Below, in pieces: positions 53,027 through 63,186 of a DNA stretch of 64,000 nucleotides. Source of the DNA: an uncultured Clostridium sp. (GTDB lineage Bacteria > Bacillota > Clostridia > Lachnospirales > Lachnospiraceae); contig CAMNRM010000001.1 in assembly GCA_946553025.1 (NCBI GenBank), positions 112,992-176,991 of the forward strand, written 5' to 3'. The notes below the pieces were generated by a model. The model did not search any database, was not told where the DNA came from, and saw only the letters and a list, made by a program, of their open reading frames with translations. How positions within the stretch are numbered: position 1 is the stretch's first letter; the number at the start of each line of letters is the position of its first letter. Both the position numbers and the translations under genes were made by a program.

Positions 53027-53111
53027 CAAACCATGCAAAACGTCAAACCATACAAAACCCCAAACCATACAAAACCCCAAACCATACAAAACTCCAACCC
53101 ATACAGAACAA
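53027..53111. repeat. Five 17-bp tandem repeats downstream of the Uma2 gene
   Basis: Unit CAAACCATACAAAACCC, repeated five times with drift in the first and last units. No spacers of unique sequence separate the units. A terminator follows at once. Confidence 0.85.
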
Positions 53112-53114
53112 CAA

Positions 53115-53168
53115 AAAAATCCCCCTCAAACATCAGGAATCAAAACCTCATGTCTGACAGGGATTTTT
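53115..53168. terminator. Bidirectional terminator between Uma2 and potD genes
   Basis: AAAAATCCC (53115-53123) pairs with GGGATTTTT (53160-53168); CCTCA and TGAGG arms inside extend the stem imperfectly. It suits both convergent genes. Confidence 0.75.
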
Positions 53169-53248
53169 CTAATCTTATCAGCTTATCAAAAAAACTGACC
53201 TATTCTAATTTTCTAACTTCACCTTACTCTTCCCTATTCCAATCTTCC

Positions 53249-54427
53249 CTAATCCAACGCCGCCTTAAACTCCGTCCAAAGCTCCTCGTGCAGTTCGGTT
53301 GCCTCCGAGCCTACGTCCTGGATGAATTCTCCATTTGGCACATCGTCCGTACTGATAATTAAACTCTTCTGAAACTCCTCCGGCAGGAATTCATAGGATG
53401 CCTTGTTCGGGCACAGATAATAGGTCTGCTGGGAAACCTGCGCTCCGATTTCTCCGTCCAGGATGAAATTTAAAAATGCATGGGCATTATCGCTGTTGGG
53501 TGCCTGCGAAGGGATAAACGCGGCATCTACGCCGAATCCCAGCCCTTCCTCCGGATAAACCACCTGCAGATCCGGGTTCTGGCTCAGGGCAAGAACGACC
53601 TGCGAAGTGAATAAAAATGCAGCGCTCACTTCCCCGCTGAGCAGATAATCCTGGGTCTGGTTCTGGCTTAATATCCGGACATTGGGTGCTAATTCCATCA
53701 GCTTACTTCCTGCGGCCCGGATAACATCCAAATCTTCCGTATTAAAGGATTCGCCCATGGTCTTTAAGGTCATGCCCATAACCACACGCTCGCTGTCCAT
53801 CAGGGCCACGCTGTCCGTTAAGGACGGGTCCCAGAGCGATTCATACCCGGTTATCTCTGCCGTCACCACCGAAGGGTCATACACAATCAGGGGGATTCCC
53901 GGCCCATAGGGAACAGTCAGCTTATTATCCGGATCGTAGAAAAAGTTCTGGAATATAGGATCGATATTGCTGTAATTCGGAACCTTCTCCTTATCGATCT
54001 CCTTCACCAGCCCTTCATCCGCCGCAATCTTAATGATATAATCCGAGGCAATAATAATATCGTATTCCCCGCCGCCGCTGGTTTCCAGCTTCGCCAGCAT
54101 CTCTTCATTGGCCTCAAAGTTCGTATAGTTTACCCGGATTCCGGTTTCCTCTTCAAAGCGGTCAATAATATCCTGCGGAACATACTCTGCCCAGGTATAA
54201 ATATTCAGTTCTCCCGGATCGCCGCTCTTTTTTTCTTCCTCTGCTGCTTTTGTATCCGCAGGTTCTGTGTTTTCCGGCATTTCTGTCCCTTCGGTATTCC
54301 CAGCCTCATTTGCCGGTGCCGAATTTCCTCCCGCGGTATTCTCGCTGCTCTTTCCACAGCCCTGTAAGCTTGCTGCCATCACTGCCGCCGCCAGCACAAG
54401 GGCAGCGGGCTTTCTAAATTTTCTCAT
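53249..54427 (-). CDS. potD: Spermidine/putrescine-binding lipoprotein
   Basis: 392 residues. A lipoprotein signal (MRKFRKPAALVLAAAVMAASLQGC) is followed by a Glu/Thr-rich linker and a PotD-like fold (GELNIYTWAEYVPQDIIDRFEEETGIRVNYTNF). ATG 54427 has GGAGGGACG upstream; the longer ORF has no ribosome site. It captures polyamines for the PotABC importer. 196 bases separate it from potC. Confidence 0.9.
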   Translation of the reverse strand: MRKFRKPAALVLAAAVMAASLQGCGKSSENTAGGNSAPANEAGNTEGTEMPENTEPADTKAAEEEKKSGDPGELNIYTWAEYVPQDIIDRFEEETGIRVNYTNFEANEEMLAKLETSGGGEYDIIIASDYIIKIAADEGLVKEIDKEKVPNYSNIDPIFQNFFYDPDNKLTVPYGPGIPLIVYDPSVVTAEITGYESLWDPSLTDSVALMDSERVVMGMTLKTMGESFNTEDLDVIRAAGSKLMELAPNVRILSQNQTQDYLLSGEVSAAFLFTSQVVLALSQNPDLQVVYPEEGLGFGVDAAFIPSQAPNSDNAHAFLNFILDGEIGAQVSQQTYYLCPNKASYEFLPEEFQKSLIISTDDVPNGEFIQDVGSEATELHEELWTEFKAALD

Positions 54428-54623
54428 AAAACGTCCCTCCATTTCTGTCTTTTCCACTCTATCAGAAAAACAGATGTTTGTCCAGTACCTGCGGCCATTT
54501 CTGCGGTATATTTTTGTCACACCTTTTTCGACAAAACACAGGCTGCATATTCAGACTTCACATTCCGGAGTTTCAGAAACAGACGCAATGCCTTTTTTCC
54601 GACCCGCACCTTCTCGCCTTCGC

Positions 54624-55439
54624 CTACGACGTCCCCTGTTTCCTTCCCGTCCGGCTTCCCATCCACCGCGAAAGTACCACCAGAAGGAAGGTTGCCGCCA
54701 GCATAATCGTACACAGGGCGTTAATCTCCGGCGTTACTCCGGATTTTAACTGGGTATAGATCCGAATCGGCAGGGTATTCGTCCTTGCCCCGGTAACGAA
54801 GATGCTGATCACCACATCATCTAAGGACATAGCAAAAGCAAGGAGCATACCGGAAATCACAGCCGGGGTTATCAATGGAAGCGTAATATCAAAAAATGCC
54901 CTCCGCTCCGAGGCCCCCAGATCCTTTGCCGCCTCCACCAGAGATTTGTCGATGCCGACCAGACTGGATTTTACCATCATAAATACATAGGGAACACAAA
55001 ACGTCGTATGCCCGATAACCAGTGTCACCATCCCAAACGGCAGACCCAGCATGGCAAAGAAGGCCATAAATACCATGCCCAGGATAATCTCCGGAATCAT
55101 AATCGGAATCATGGAGATATATTCGACAACCCCCTTGGTTTTCCACGAAATCCTTGCCATGCCCACAGCTCCCAAAGTTCCGATAATTCCCGCCGCCCCG
55201 CTGCTTAATACGGCCAGGACAATACTGTTTTTCAGCGCCTCCAAAAGGGAGCGGTTTTTTGCCATCTTCCGATACCAGTCCAGCGTCCAGCCTGCCCAGG
55301 TCGTGGTATGGCGGGATGCATTAAAGGAATACACCACCACAACAGCGATGGGCACATACATCAGCACCAGAAGAAGGGCCTGGTAAATTACAGAAAAGGA
55401 AATAAAAGCCGAAGTTCTTCTCTTTTTCTTCTTTTTCAT
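54624..55439 (-). CDS. potC: Polyamine ABC permease PotC
   Basis: 271 residues with six membrane segments and the EAA loop LVEAAKDLGASERRAFFDITLPLI. The start YQALLLVLMYVPIAVVVVYSFN is typical of PotC. Its ATG overlaps the potB stop by 4 bases. Confidence 0.92.
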   Translation of the reverse strand: MKKKKKRRTSAFISFSVIYQALLLVLMYVPIAVVVVYSFNASRHTTTWAGWTLDWYRKMAKNRSLLEALKNSIVLAVLSSGAAGIIGTLGAVGMARISWKTKGVVEYISMIPIMIPEIILGMVFMAFFAMLGLPFGMVTLVIGHTTFCVPYVFMMVKSSLVGIDKSLVEAAKDLGASERRAFFDITLPLITPAVISGMLLAFAMSLDDVVISIFVTGARTNTLPIRIYTQLKSGVTPEINALCTIMLAATFLLVVLSRWMGSRTGRKQGTS

Positions 55440-56326
55440 AACAGCCCCTCCAGTTCTTTCACCCCGGACACCTTACGATAAATCCGAATCATAATGGAAG
55501 TAAAAATCATGAGTACCACCGAAAGGGCTGCGGCAAACGGCCAATCCCTTCCGCTCTGAAGCTGGTTCTGGATAAGGTTTCCCACCAGCATCACCTTTCC
55601 TCCGCCCAGGATATCCGCGATAAAAAACAGGCCCATCGAAGGGATGAACACCAGCACCACGCCGGATAAGATCCCCGGCAGGGTCATTTTCAGCGTAATC
55701 GTAAGGAATGCCCTGGCCCTTGTCGCCCCGAGATCCCTGGCTGCTTCCACCAGGCTCCAGTCCATCTTATCCGTGCTGGAATACACCGAAAGAATCATAA
55801 AGGGAAGCAGGGAATACACCATCCCCACCAGCACCGCCGGATAGGAATATAAAAGCTTCAGCGGCGCACCGGTAAGATGGAGCCCCATCAGCACCTTATC
55901 CAAAATCCCGTTGCTGCGGAAAATAATAATCCACCCGTACATCCGCATCAGGGCACTGGTCCAGAAAGGAATCACCACGAAAAGCATCATCAGGCTCTTT
56001 GCTTTTTTCGGAAGCCTTGCCATAAAATAGCCGAAAGGATAACCGATAAGCAAAGTGCTTACCGTCGTCAGGACCGCTAACTGAAAGGATTCTTTAAAGG
56101 TATTCAGATATACCGGCTTTAAAATTTTAAGATAATTATCCAGGGTAAATTCATTCACCACACCCCAGGTCTGTGCTCTGGTGAGAAAGCTTAACACCAG
56201 CAGATACACGATGGGCAGGGCGACGAAAAAGAGGGTGAATGCATACAGCGGAGCAACCGTAAGCCACCAGCGGTTTCTTTTTCGCTCCCCGATCTTTCTT
56301 TTTTGTTTGGCGATATTCTCTTTCAT
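55436..56326 (-). CDS. potB: Polyamine ABC permease PotB
   Basis: 296 residues with six membrane segments. The EAA loop reads [27 protein letters not shown]. It overlaps both potA and potC by 4 bases (ATGA), so the three are translated together. Confidence 0.92.
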   Translation of the reverse strand: MKENIAKQKRKIGERKRNRWWLTVAPLYAFTLFFVALPIVYLLVLSFLTRAQTWGVVNEFTLDNYLKILKPVYLNTFKESFQLAVLTTVSTLLIGYPFGYFMARLPKKAKSLMMLFVVIPFWTSALMRMYGWIIIFRSNGILDKVLMGLHLTGAPLKLLYSYPAVLVGMVYSLLPFMILSVYSSTDKMDWSLVEAARDLGATRARAFLTITLKMTLPGILSGVVLVFIPSMGLFFIADILGGGKVMLVGNLIQNQLQSGRDWPFAAALSVVLMIFTSIMIRIYRKVSGVKELEGLL

Positions 56327-57444
56327 TTTCCCTCCAGATCCACGATAATCCCATGCTCCGGTGCCCAGCTGGCTGTAACCATATCCCCGGCAGCAAGCGA
56401 AGAATCCATGCCCTGACGGCTGGCAACCAGTTCTCCCAGCGTCCCGCCGTCCAGGCTGATTTTCAGCAGACCCCCGACAAAATTTTTTTCCATCACCGGA
56501 AGGCGCAGCCCCGAGCCCATCTCCTTTTGCAGAAAGATATTTTCACTGCGCACGGCAATGGTTACGGGCTGCCCCGGCTTCAGACAGCCTTCCTGCCCCT
56601 CGCCAAGCCGGGCGCAGACCTCCGTCCGCAGCGGCTTTGCCCACGACGGGGAAGAACCGTCCTCCATATCGGCGTCAATATAGGCAATGCCCTCATCCAC
56701 CTTCACCAGCTTCCCGGTAATTAAATTTGCCGTTCCCACAAAGCGGGCGACGTAGCTGGTTTTCGGATGGTAATAGACCTCATTGGGCGTCCCCACCTGT
56801 TCAAAACGGCCGTTTTCCATCACAACAATACGATCCGACATATTTAATGCTTCTTCCTGGTCGTGGGTAATGTAGATAAAAGTAATTCCCAGACGCTTTT
56901 GTATCCGCTTTAATTCCACCTGCATCTGCCGGCGAAGCTGCAAATCCAGCGCCCCTAACGGTTCATCCAAAAGAAGCACCTGCGGATTATTCACCACGGC
57001 CCGGGCAATGGCAACTCTCTGGCGCTGCCCGCCGGAAAGTTCCGAGGGCATACGTTTTTCATAGCCGGAGAGCTGCACCAGTTCCAGCATTTCCCCGACC
57101 TTTTTTTCGATTTCCTTTTTCGGAACCTTTTTTAGCTTCAGCCCATAAGCCACATTGGCAAACACGTCCATATGGGGAAAAAGGGCGTAGTTTTGAAACA
57201 CGGTGTTTACACTGCGTTTGTTCGGCTCCAGATCCGTAACATCATTTCCGTTCAGCCGCACAATCCCCTCATCCGGCGTTTCCAGGCCGGCGATAATCCG
57301 CAGGGTCGTCGTCTTTCCGCAGCCGGATGCGCCAAGAAACGTGATAAATTCCCCCTGTTTAATGGAGAGGCTGATTCCTTTTAAGACCTGGGTTTCCCCA
57401 AAGCTTTTCTTTATTCCTTCAAATTCCAAGATATTCTCCGCCAC
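56323..57444 (-). CDS. potA: Polyamine ABC ATPase PotA
   Basis: 373 residues. Walker A ([15 protein letters not shown]), signature [16 protein letters not shown], Walker B ([16 protein letters not shown]) and switch His ([10 protein letters not shown]) are intact. A TOBE domain follows from ~290. It is the first gene of potABCD, divergent from the GntR regulator. Confidence 0.94.
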   Translation of the reverse strand: MAENILEFEGIKKSFGETQVLKGISLSIKQGEFITFLGASGCGKTTTLRIIAGLETPDEGIVRLNGNDVTDLEPNKRSVNTVFQNYALFPHMDVFANVAYGLKLKKVPKKEIEKKVGEMLELVQLSGYEKRMPSELSGGQRQRVAIARAVVNNPQVLLLDEPLGALDLQLRRQMQVELKRIQKRLGITFIYITHDQEEALNMSDRIVVMENGRFEQVGTPNEVYYHPKTSYVARFVGTANLITGKLVKVDEGIAYIDADMEDGSSPSWAKPLRTEVCARLGEGQEGCLKPGQPVTIAVRSENIFLQKEMGSGLRLPVMEKNFVGGLLKISLDGGTLGELVASRQGMDSSLAAGDMVTASWAPEHGIIVDLEGK

Positions 57445-57549
57445 GATCTTCCTCCTTTTCTGTCATCTTTAGATTGTATCACAAAAACAAAACTATGCAA
57501 CACTTTACTTTTTTTCTTTTATTTGCTAAGATGATACCAGGGTTAAAAG

Positions 57550-57563
57550 GTCGAAAATACGAC
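57550..57563. promoter_or_regulatory. Operator candidate between potA and the GntR gene
   Basis: GTCGAAAATACGAC is an inverted repeat GTCG...CGAC in the 218-base divergent region. A GntR site is plausible, but no known binding sequence was matched. Confidence 0.4.
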
Positions 57564-57662
57564 TGCACCCTGCCTGTATCCAGGGTTTAAACCTAAAACC
57601 CGCGGTTCATAAGCACCAAAACCTATTGACGAAAAAAACATTACTGCGATTGGAGCAACCCT

Positions 57663-58292
57663 ATGAAAAAAGAAAAAGACAGCTTGAAATCCATCGTTTA
57701 CCGCCAGACCCTCGACGGCATTATCAAGGGAGAATATAAAGCAAACCAGATTATTAACGAACAGGAATTAGTTGAAAAATTCGGTTTCAGCAAATCCCCC
57801 GTCCGCGAAGCCTTAATTGCCCTGTGCAATGAGGGGGTTCTGCGCAATATTCCCCGCTACGGCTATGAAATTATCCGTTTAACCAGCAAAGACGTCAGCG
57901 AAATCCTGCGCTTCCGCTTTTTTCTGGAGGGCGGTCTTTTAAGGGACTGCTACACCCGGATCAGCGAAGAACAAATCGAGCGCTTATACCAGCTCGACGA
58001 TTTATGCAATGCCTCCGTCGATGATATGTGGGTGCACTGGGATCACAATATGAATTTCCACCTCTATCTCCTGTCCCACTCCGGCAACACCTATGCCTAC
58101 CAGCAGCTGGAAAAATCCATGGGTATTTTAAAGCGAGCCTATGCACAATTTTACTGGGATAAATGGGACGCCGAATACAACCCCATCGATATGCGCTATC
58201 ACCGGGATATCTTAGCCTGCATCAAGGCAAAAGACATTGACGGGGCTATAGAAAAACTCGAACTGGATCTTCATGAATTCCGAAGTATTTAA
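57663..58292 (+). CDS. GntR-family regulator with FCD domain
   Basis: 209 residues. The winged helix (INEQELVEKFGFSKSPVREALIALCNEGVLRNIPRYGYEI) is standard FadR-type. The C-terminal FCD domain (FRFFLEGGLLRDCY..., HWDHNMNFHLYLLSHSGN...YHRDILACIKAKDID) has His and Asp residues for a metal/ligand pocket. It is divergent from potA, so polyamine-responsive control of potABCD is likely but inferred. Confidence 0.87.
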   Translation: MKKEKDSLKSIVYRQTLDGIIKGEYKANQIINEQELVEKFGFSKSPVREALIALCNEGVLRNIPRYGYEIIRLTSKDVSEILRFRFFLEGGLLRDCYTRISEEQIERLYQLDDLCNASVDDMWVHWDHNMNFHLYLLSHSGNTYAYQQLEKSMGILKRAYAQFYWDKWDAEYNPIDMRYHRDILACIKAKDIDGAIEKLELDLHEFRSI

Positions 58293-58447
58293 CCTGTCAA
58301 AGAAGTCCCTTGCTTTTAAGCCGTAAAGACATTTCCTTTAACCCGGTCAAAAACAACTCCAATAAGGACCCGGACATCTTTCGTCCAGGCCCTTATTTGA
58401 GTTTCTGCAGTTTTGTTTCTGCTATTTTTGTTCCTGTATTTTACTTC

Positions 58448-58708
58448 CTACAAACCCTTGCTCTCTTCGTATTTTTCGCGCACGGCAATAGCCAGCTGAT
58501 CGGCACAGGAAGTCGGTCTTCTTCCGCAGGTATTTCCTTTTAACATGGATTCCAGCTTATCTACGGTCATTCCGTCAACCAGTTTTCCGATGGCCTTTAA
58601 GTTTCCGTTGCAGCCATTGACAAAGGTAACATTCCTCACCACATCGCCTTCCAAATCAAACGAAAGGGAAGACGGGCAAACATTGTGCGGTTTTACGGTA
58701 AAATGCAT
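58448..58708 (-). CDS. TSCPD-domain protein (TIGR03905-like)
   Basis: 86 residues with four Cys in CPSSLSFDLEGDVV, NGCNGN and NTCGRRPTSCADQLA. This TIGR03905 pattern resembles the C-terminal domain of some ribonucleotide reductases and probably binds zinc. The function is unknown. It follows the CyuA-like gene after 62 bases. Confidence 0.85.
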   Translation of the reverse strand: MHFTVKPHNVCPSSLSFDLEGDVVRNVTFVNGCNGNLKAIGKLVDGMTVDKLESMLKGNTCGRRPTSCADQLAIAVREKYEESKGL

Positions 58709-58770
58709 TTTCAGTTCCTCCTGTTCCTACGCAATAAAAAGTTAAAGGAAATTATGCTGCTATCGCAGCC

Positions 58771-60063
58771 TCATCCAACTTCATCCACATTCACCCGGTC
58801 AATCATAATATTTAAGATTTCCGTATCGGTGATCTTCATCCCCACTCTTCCGATATACCCCATGCTCTTAATCGTACCTTCCACATCCTCCTGGACAATG
58901 CCTTCGCCCGGCTGGAAGCTGTGGTGCTTTCCTGCCATAAAATGTGCCAGAACCGCTGCGTCCACCGCCGAGGCAATCTTTGCCGCACAGGAAGACTTTG
59001 CACCGTCACAGACGATTCCGCCGACATTTCCGATGGTATTGGTAATCGTCAGCCCCACTTCCTCCTTCGTTCCCCCGTAAAGATAGGTAATGGCGGCACC
59101 GGCTCCGCAGGCAGCACTGACGGCCCCGCAGTAAGCCGAAAGACTTCCTATGTATTTTTTCTGATGAATGGAGATCAGGTTGGCAACCACCAGAGCGCGG
59201 TAAAGTTTTTCTTCGGATACCTTTAACTCCCTGGCAAATTCAATTACCGGAAGAGATACCGTAATTCCCTGATTTCCACTTCCGGAGTTAATCACCACCG
59301 GCATGGAACAGCCGCCCATCCTGGCATCCGACCCTGCCGCAGCCCTGGCCCTTGCCCTGGTCTTTACGTCATCGCCGTAATACTCCAAAAGCGTCCGTCC
59401 GACCTCTGCCCCGTAATGATTTTTCATCCCCTCGTCGGAAATCGCAGAGTTTAAGGTGATCTGATTCCCAATCGCCTCCTGAATATCCCCGATTTCCACC
59501 TCATTGGCAAAATCGATAATCGCACTGACATTTAAGAGGGATTTATCCACATAGTCCGGGGATTCTTCGCTCACCCCATGCTCGAACAGCACCTCGCCGT
59601 CCTTAACAATCCTGGTAATTAAGGTATGGCGGTTGATAATGGTAACTTCGGCATAATGCTCGCCCTTGATTACCTTCGCCACAATGTAGAGGTTTTCCAC
59701 CCCCTCCTGCAGCCTGCACTGACAGAATCCGTCGGCGACCAGTTCTTTTGTCCGTGCAATATCCTCCGGCGTAATATCCTCCAAAACCTCCAGTTCCCTG
59801 TCCGCATCTCCCCCGACAATGCCTAAGGTAGCCGCAACATCAATTCCCCGCAGCCCGCCGGAATTGGGAACCGTAACCCCCATAACGTTCTTAATAATGT
59901 TTCCGCTGCAGCACATCTCCACATGATCCGGAAACTCCCCCAAAACAGCGCGTGCCTTTGCCGCGCCGTAGGCAATAGCGATAGGCTCCGTGCAGCCAAG
60001 GGCAGGAACCAGCTCATTGTTTAAAATCTTTACATAATTTTGATACAGGTTCTTATCCATCAT
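58771..60063 (-). CDS. L-cysteine desulfidase / serine dehydratase alpha-family protein (CyuA-like)
   Basis: 430 residues of the UPF0597/CyuA family. These Fe-S enzymes use L-cysteine or L-serine and give pyruvate, ammonia and sulfide. LVPALGCTEPIAIAYGAAKAR contains the first Cys of the cluster, and CSGNIIKNVMGV lies near residue 52. INSGSGNQGITVSLPVIEF and GIVCDGAKSSCAAKIASAVDAA supply further conserved Cys. AGGAG lies just before the two ATGs (60063 and 60060), so the first residue may vary by one. The TSCPD gene follows. Confidence 0.88.
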   Translation of the reverse strand: MMDKNLYQNYVKILNNELVPALGCTEPIAIAYGAAKARAVLGEFPDHVEMCCSGNIIKNVMGVTVPNSGGLRGIDVAATLGIVGGDADRELEVLEDITPEDIARTKELVADGFCQCRLQEGVENLYIVAKVIKGEHYAEVTIINRHTLITRIVKDGEVLFEHGVSEESPDYVDKSLLNVSAIIDFANEVEIGDIQEAIGNQITLNSAISDEGMKNHYGAEVGRTLLEYYGDDVKTRARARAAAGSDARMGGCSMPVVINSGSGNQGITVSLPVIEFARELKVSEEKLYRALVVANLISIHQKKYIGSLSAYCGAVSAACGAGAAITYLYGGTKEEVGLTITNTIGNVGGIVCDGAKSSCAAKIASAVDAAVLAHFMAGKHHSFQPGEGIVQEDVEGTIKSMGYIGRVGMKITDTEILNIMIDRVNVDEVG

Positions 60064-60209
60064 TCTTCTCCTCTTGTAAGCATACCATTGATACTACTAT
60101 AAATATATCATTGGTCATATCAGATGTCAATGCTTTCCAGAGGAGAAAAACTATTCCTTATTTTATTATCCGACAAGCAGCTTTATTCATTATGCCAGGT
60201 CAGCCGGCT

Positions 60210-62777
60210 TTATTCATAGCGCCCGGACGAAAGGATCATTTTCAGGATACGCTTAACACAGGTCTTTAATTCCTCCAGGGTCAGGGTTTTTTCTTCCAGT
60301 TCCTTTTCCAGATTCTCGTAATCCTTTAAACTTCCGGGCATAATTAAATCATTGCCCGCCCGTATACAGCCGGAAGCCGTGCAGGTTTCATCCACCTCCG
60401 TCGTTGTCCAGTCCGTCATAATGATTCCCTGAAATCCCCAGTCCTCCCGCGCAAGCTTCGTGCAGATGCCGTGGTGGTTTGCCGCGTGAATCCCGTTAAT
60501 CTGGTTATAGCTGGTCATTATGGCCATGGGCTGTGCCTCTCTTACGGCAATCTCAAACCCTTTTGCGTAAAGTTCCCTGAAGGCCCGTTCCGAAAGAATA
60601 CTGTTGGAATGCATCCGGTTATCCTCCTGGTTATTGCAGGCAAAATGTTTAATCGTCGTTCCGCATCCCTTCCTGCGCTGAACGCCCCTCGTTATTGCCG
60701 CCGCCATCTTTCCGCTGATTAACGGATCTTCGGAAAAATATTCAAAGTTCCGCCCGCACAGAGGGTTCCGGTGAAGGTTCATTCCCGGGGCAAGCCAGAG
60801 GGTTATGTCAAACATTTCCATCTCTTCCCCAATCATTTCCCCTACTTCCTCTAAAAGATCCACATCCCAGGTCTGTGCTAAAAGTGTTCCCACCGGAATC
60901 GCCGTACAGTACTGAAAATACCGGATTTCCCCGTCCTGTCCGCTCACCGGTGCACAGAAAAATCCCCGCTCAATACTGGCTTCAAAGGGAAGGGGCATAA
61001 TCTTTCCCCCATAAACCGAATAACTCTGGTTCAGACGAAGCCCCGCAGGCCCATCCGCCAGACTGACCGTTGCAACTCCCAGATCCTTTGCACAGGAACT
61101 GGTTTCCCCCGCCGAGCCGGGAACCAGGGTTCCGGCAGAACCAAGGTTGCTGTTAATGGCAATATTTGACTCGCCGCAGACCATCTTAATCATCTGCTTC
61201 ACGCTAAGCTTTGAAAGCAGTTCATCTGCATCCTTCTCGATTTGTGCGTACTCGGAAACATCCATCCCTCCCGGCAGAGGTACTTCCTTTTTCTCTTTTT
61301 TCTCTTTTTGAAGCTGACAGGCTTTTTTAAGCAGATCGGCGTCCGCTTTAAGCACCATAACTCCCTCGGCCTTTCCCCGGCTCGTCCACTGCAGGTAGCG
61401 AAGCTGGCGCACGGAAGGCGAAAGCGTCTTTTCCTTAAGCATAGCCGATAATTCCTCCGAAAGCGGGCAGACCGGAGCCGTCTTTTCTACTACCACCAAA
61501 CGATCCAGATGGATCAATGCCTTTAACGCACTGTCCGCTAAAGAATTTCCAACCCAAATCCCATAATAACCCTCTTCCAGAATCCATCCGGAGCTTTCCT
61601 CATCATAGGAAGCCATACGCTCCGCAGGAAATCTCAGCACAAGTTTCTGGCTCTCCTTCGGGCTTAACTCCTCTGTCTTTGCAAAAGCGCAGAGCCTGCG
61701 GTACTCCTTTTCCAGCTTTCCGTCCGGAAGCGAAACATAAACCTGTACCACTTCCCTGCCGCTGTAATGCGCACCGGTATTCGTCACCGTCACTTCCACC
61801 AAAACCTCTCCCGACTCCTGATCCAGGGAAACCTTTTCTTCTTCCAGGGCAAAGGAGGTATAGGACAATCCAAACCCAAACGGATAGCGTACAGGCACGT
61901 CAAAGGAATCAAAATAGCGGTAGCCCATGTAAATGCCTTCGCTGTACACTTCATCATTAACATTTCCGTTATTATGAGAAAAACTTTCTGCGTTGGGGTA
62001 ATCCTGATAGGTTAAGGCCCAGCTGTCCGTAAGCTTCCCGCTCGGTGTTACCTTCCCGCTGATAATATCACAGAAGGCATGTCCCCCTTCCATCCCCGGC
62101 TGCATCACCTGCAAAAGGGCAGAGATATTTTCAAATTCATCCATAAAAGACAGATCCACCAGTCCCCCGGTATTCACCACCACAATCACCCGCAAATAGC
62201 GCTCGCAGATCTCCGCAAGCATGGCGTGCTCCTCTTTGCTGAGGAGATAATCCCCTTCTTTGCAATAGCGGTCGGCATTTTCCCCGGCAATGCGGCTGAG
62301 CACATAGATGGCGGTTTCCCCCTCCCCGGACGTAACCGCAGGCCCGGCAGGAAGATAAAAGGGAGTTGTAGAATAAGCCGTAAAAAAATCCAGAGGTTTT
62401 TCGGGATTTTCCTTCATCTTCCGAAAAATCTCCTCGCGCCAGGAAATCCTTGCTTCCTCATAACAGCGGTCATAAGAAAAAATCCAGTCCTCATTGGCAA
62501 TCTCGTAGCCGCCGTCTTTCATTCCCCGGTAAATGCTGATGCTTTCCCGCTCGTTTACATCGCCCGAACCGGTTCCCCCCTTAATGGTCTTTGAAACACC
62601 CGCGCCGTAAAGCGCCACCGGGATTTCCTTAGAAAGAGGCAGAACCTCCCCTTCATTTTTCAGCAGAACTAACCCCTCCGCCGCTGCCCTTCGTGCCAGC
62701 TGACGGTGCGGTTCTTCATAGGCCCCCGGAAAAGAACTGACGCTTCCGGTAAATTTCTGTGCTCTTATTTTCTTCAT
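60210..62777 (-). CDS. GH3 beta-glucosidase with swapped domain order
   Basis: 855 residues of glycoside hydrolase family 3. The usual C-terminal domain comes first (LARRAAAEGLVLLKNEGEVLPLSKEIPVALYG, residues ~27-60, then a fibronectin-like domain near 320-400). The N-terminal-type catalytic barrel comes last (SVKQMIKMVCGESN onward). The nucleophile Asp is in GIIMTDWTTTEVD near residue 790. This reversed order occurs in some ruminal and gut Clostridia. It hydrolyses beta-glucosides in the cytoplasm, because no signal peptide is visible. Monocistronic. Confidence 0.88.
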   Translation of the reverse strand: MKKIRAQKFTGSVSSFPGAYEEPHRQLARRAAAEGLVLLKNEGEVLPLSKEIPVALYGAGVSKTIKGGTGSGDVNERESISIYRGMKDGGYEIANEDWIFSYDRCYEEARISWREEIFRKMKENPEKPLDFFTAYSTTPFYLPAGPAVTSGEGETAIYVLSRIAGENADRYCKEGDYLLSKEEHAMLAEICERYLRVIVVVNTGGLVDLSFMDEFENISALLQVMQPGMEGGHAFCDIISGKVTPSGKLTDSWALTYQDYPNAESFSHNNGNVNDEVYSEGIYMGYRYFDSFDVPVRYPFGFGLSYTSFALEEEKVSLDQESGEVLVEVTVTNTGAHYSGREVVQVYVSLPDGKLEKEYRRLCAFAKTEELSPKESQKLVLRFPAERMASYDEESSGWILEEGYYGIWVGNSLADSALKALIHLDRLVVVEKTAPVCPLSEELSAMLKEKTLSPSVRQLRYLQWTSRGKAEGVMVLKADADLLKKACQLQKEKKEKKEVPLPGGMDVSEYAQIEKDADELLSKLSVKQMIKMVCGESNIAINSNLGSAGTLVPGSAGETSSCAKDLGVATVSLADGPAGLRLNQSYSVYGGKIMPLPFEASIERGFFCAPVSGQDGEIRYFQYCTAIPVGTLLAQTWDVDLLEEVGEMIGEEMEMFDITLWLAPGMNLHRNPLCGRNFEYFSEDPLISGKMAAAITRGVQRRKGCGTTIKHFACNNQEDNRMHSNSILSERAFRELYAKGFEIAVREAQPMAIMTSYNQINGIHAANHHGICTKLAREDWGFQGIIMTDWTTTEVDETCTASGCIRAGNDLIMPGSLKDYENLEKELEEKTLTLEELKTCVKRILKMILSSGRYE

Positions 62778-62981
62778 CGCTGTTTTCCTTTCTATAATCT
62801 TGCTTACATTGTTTCAGCGTATCACATCTTTAGAAAAAAAACAATCATCATAACTTGCCCTCCATCGTAAAAAACAGAAAAAATATCTATTTTTTAAAGT
62901 TCATGTATATCTGCGGAAAAAAAGGTAATACTGTAAATGTAAACAAAAGAGAAAAGAATAACTACTTATCCTCCCCTTTTT

Positions 62982-63022
62982 ATCCGGCTCATCTGTGAAA
63001 ACACAGGCGGGCCGGATTTTTT
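62982..63022 (+). terminator. Plus-strand intrinsic terminator
   Basis: ATCCGGC (62982-62988) pairs with GCCGGAT (63011-63017), with an inner CTGTG/CACAG stem, then T6. No gene on the plus strand lies directly upstream, so a short RNA from the region or an attenuator is possible. Confidence 0.75.
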
Positions 63023-63073
63023 GCTGATAAATACAAGGTTTTGGCTGTGTTATATTTTTTAGAAATAAATCAT

Positions 63074-63102
63074 TTGTATTTCTTATGATTTTCCGCTATA
63101 CT
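63074..63102 (+). promoter_or_regulatory. Promoter of the Rpn-type gene
   Basis: TTGTAT (63074-63079), 17 bases, TATACT (63097-63102), 85 bases before the start codon. Confidence 0.55.
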
Positions 63103-63186
63103 AAAAGTGATAAGAACTGCTGTTTTATTTTTTGAGAAAGCAAATCTAACTTGGAATGCAATGAGAAAAACAGGAAAGGACAGAAA

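Noticed and set aside
53027..53111. CRISPR array
   Set aside because: Units are only 17 bp and directly adjoining with no spacers, and no cas gene is present.
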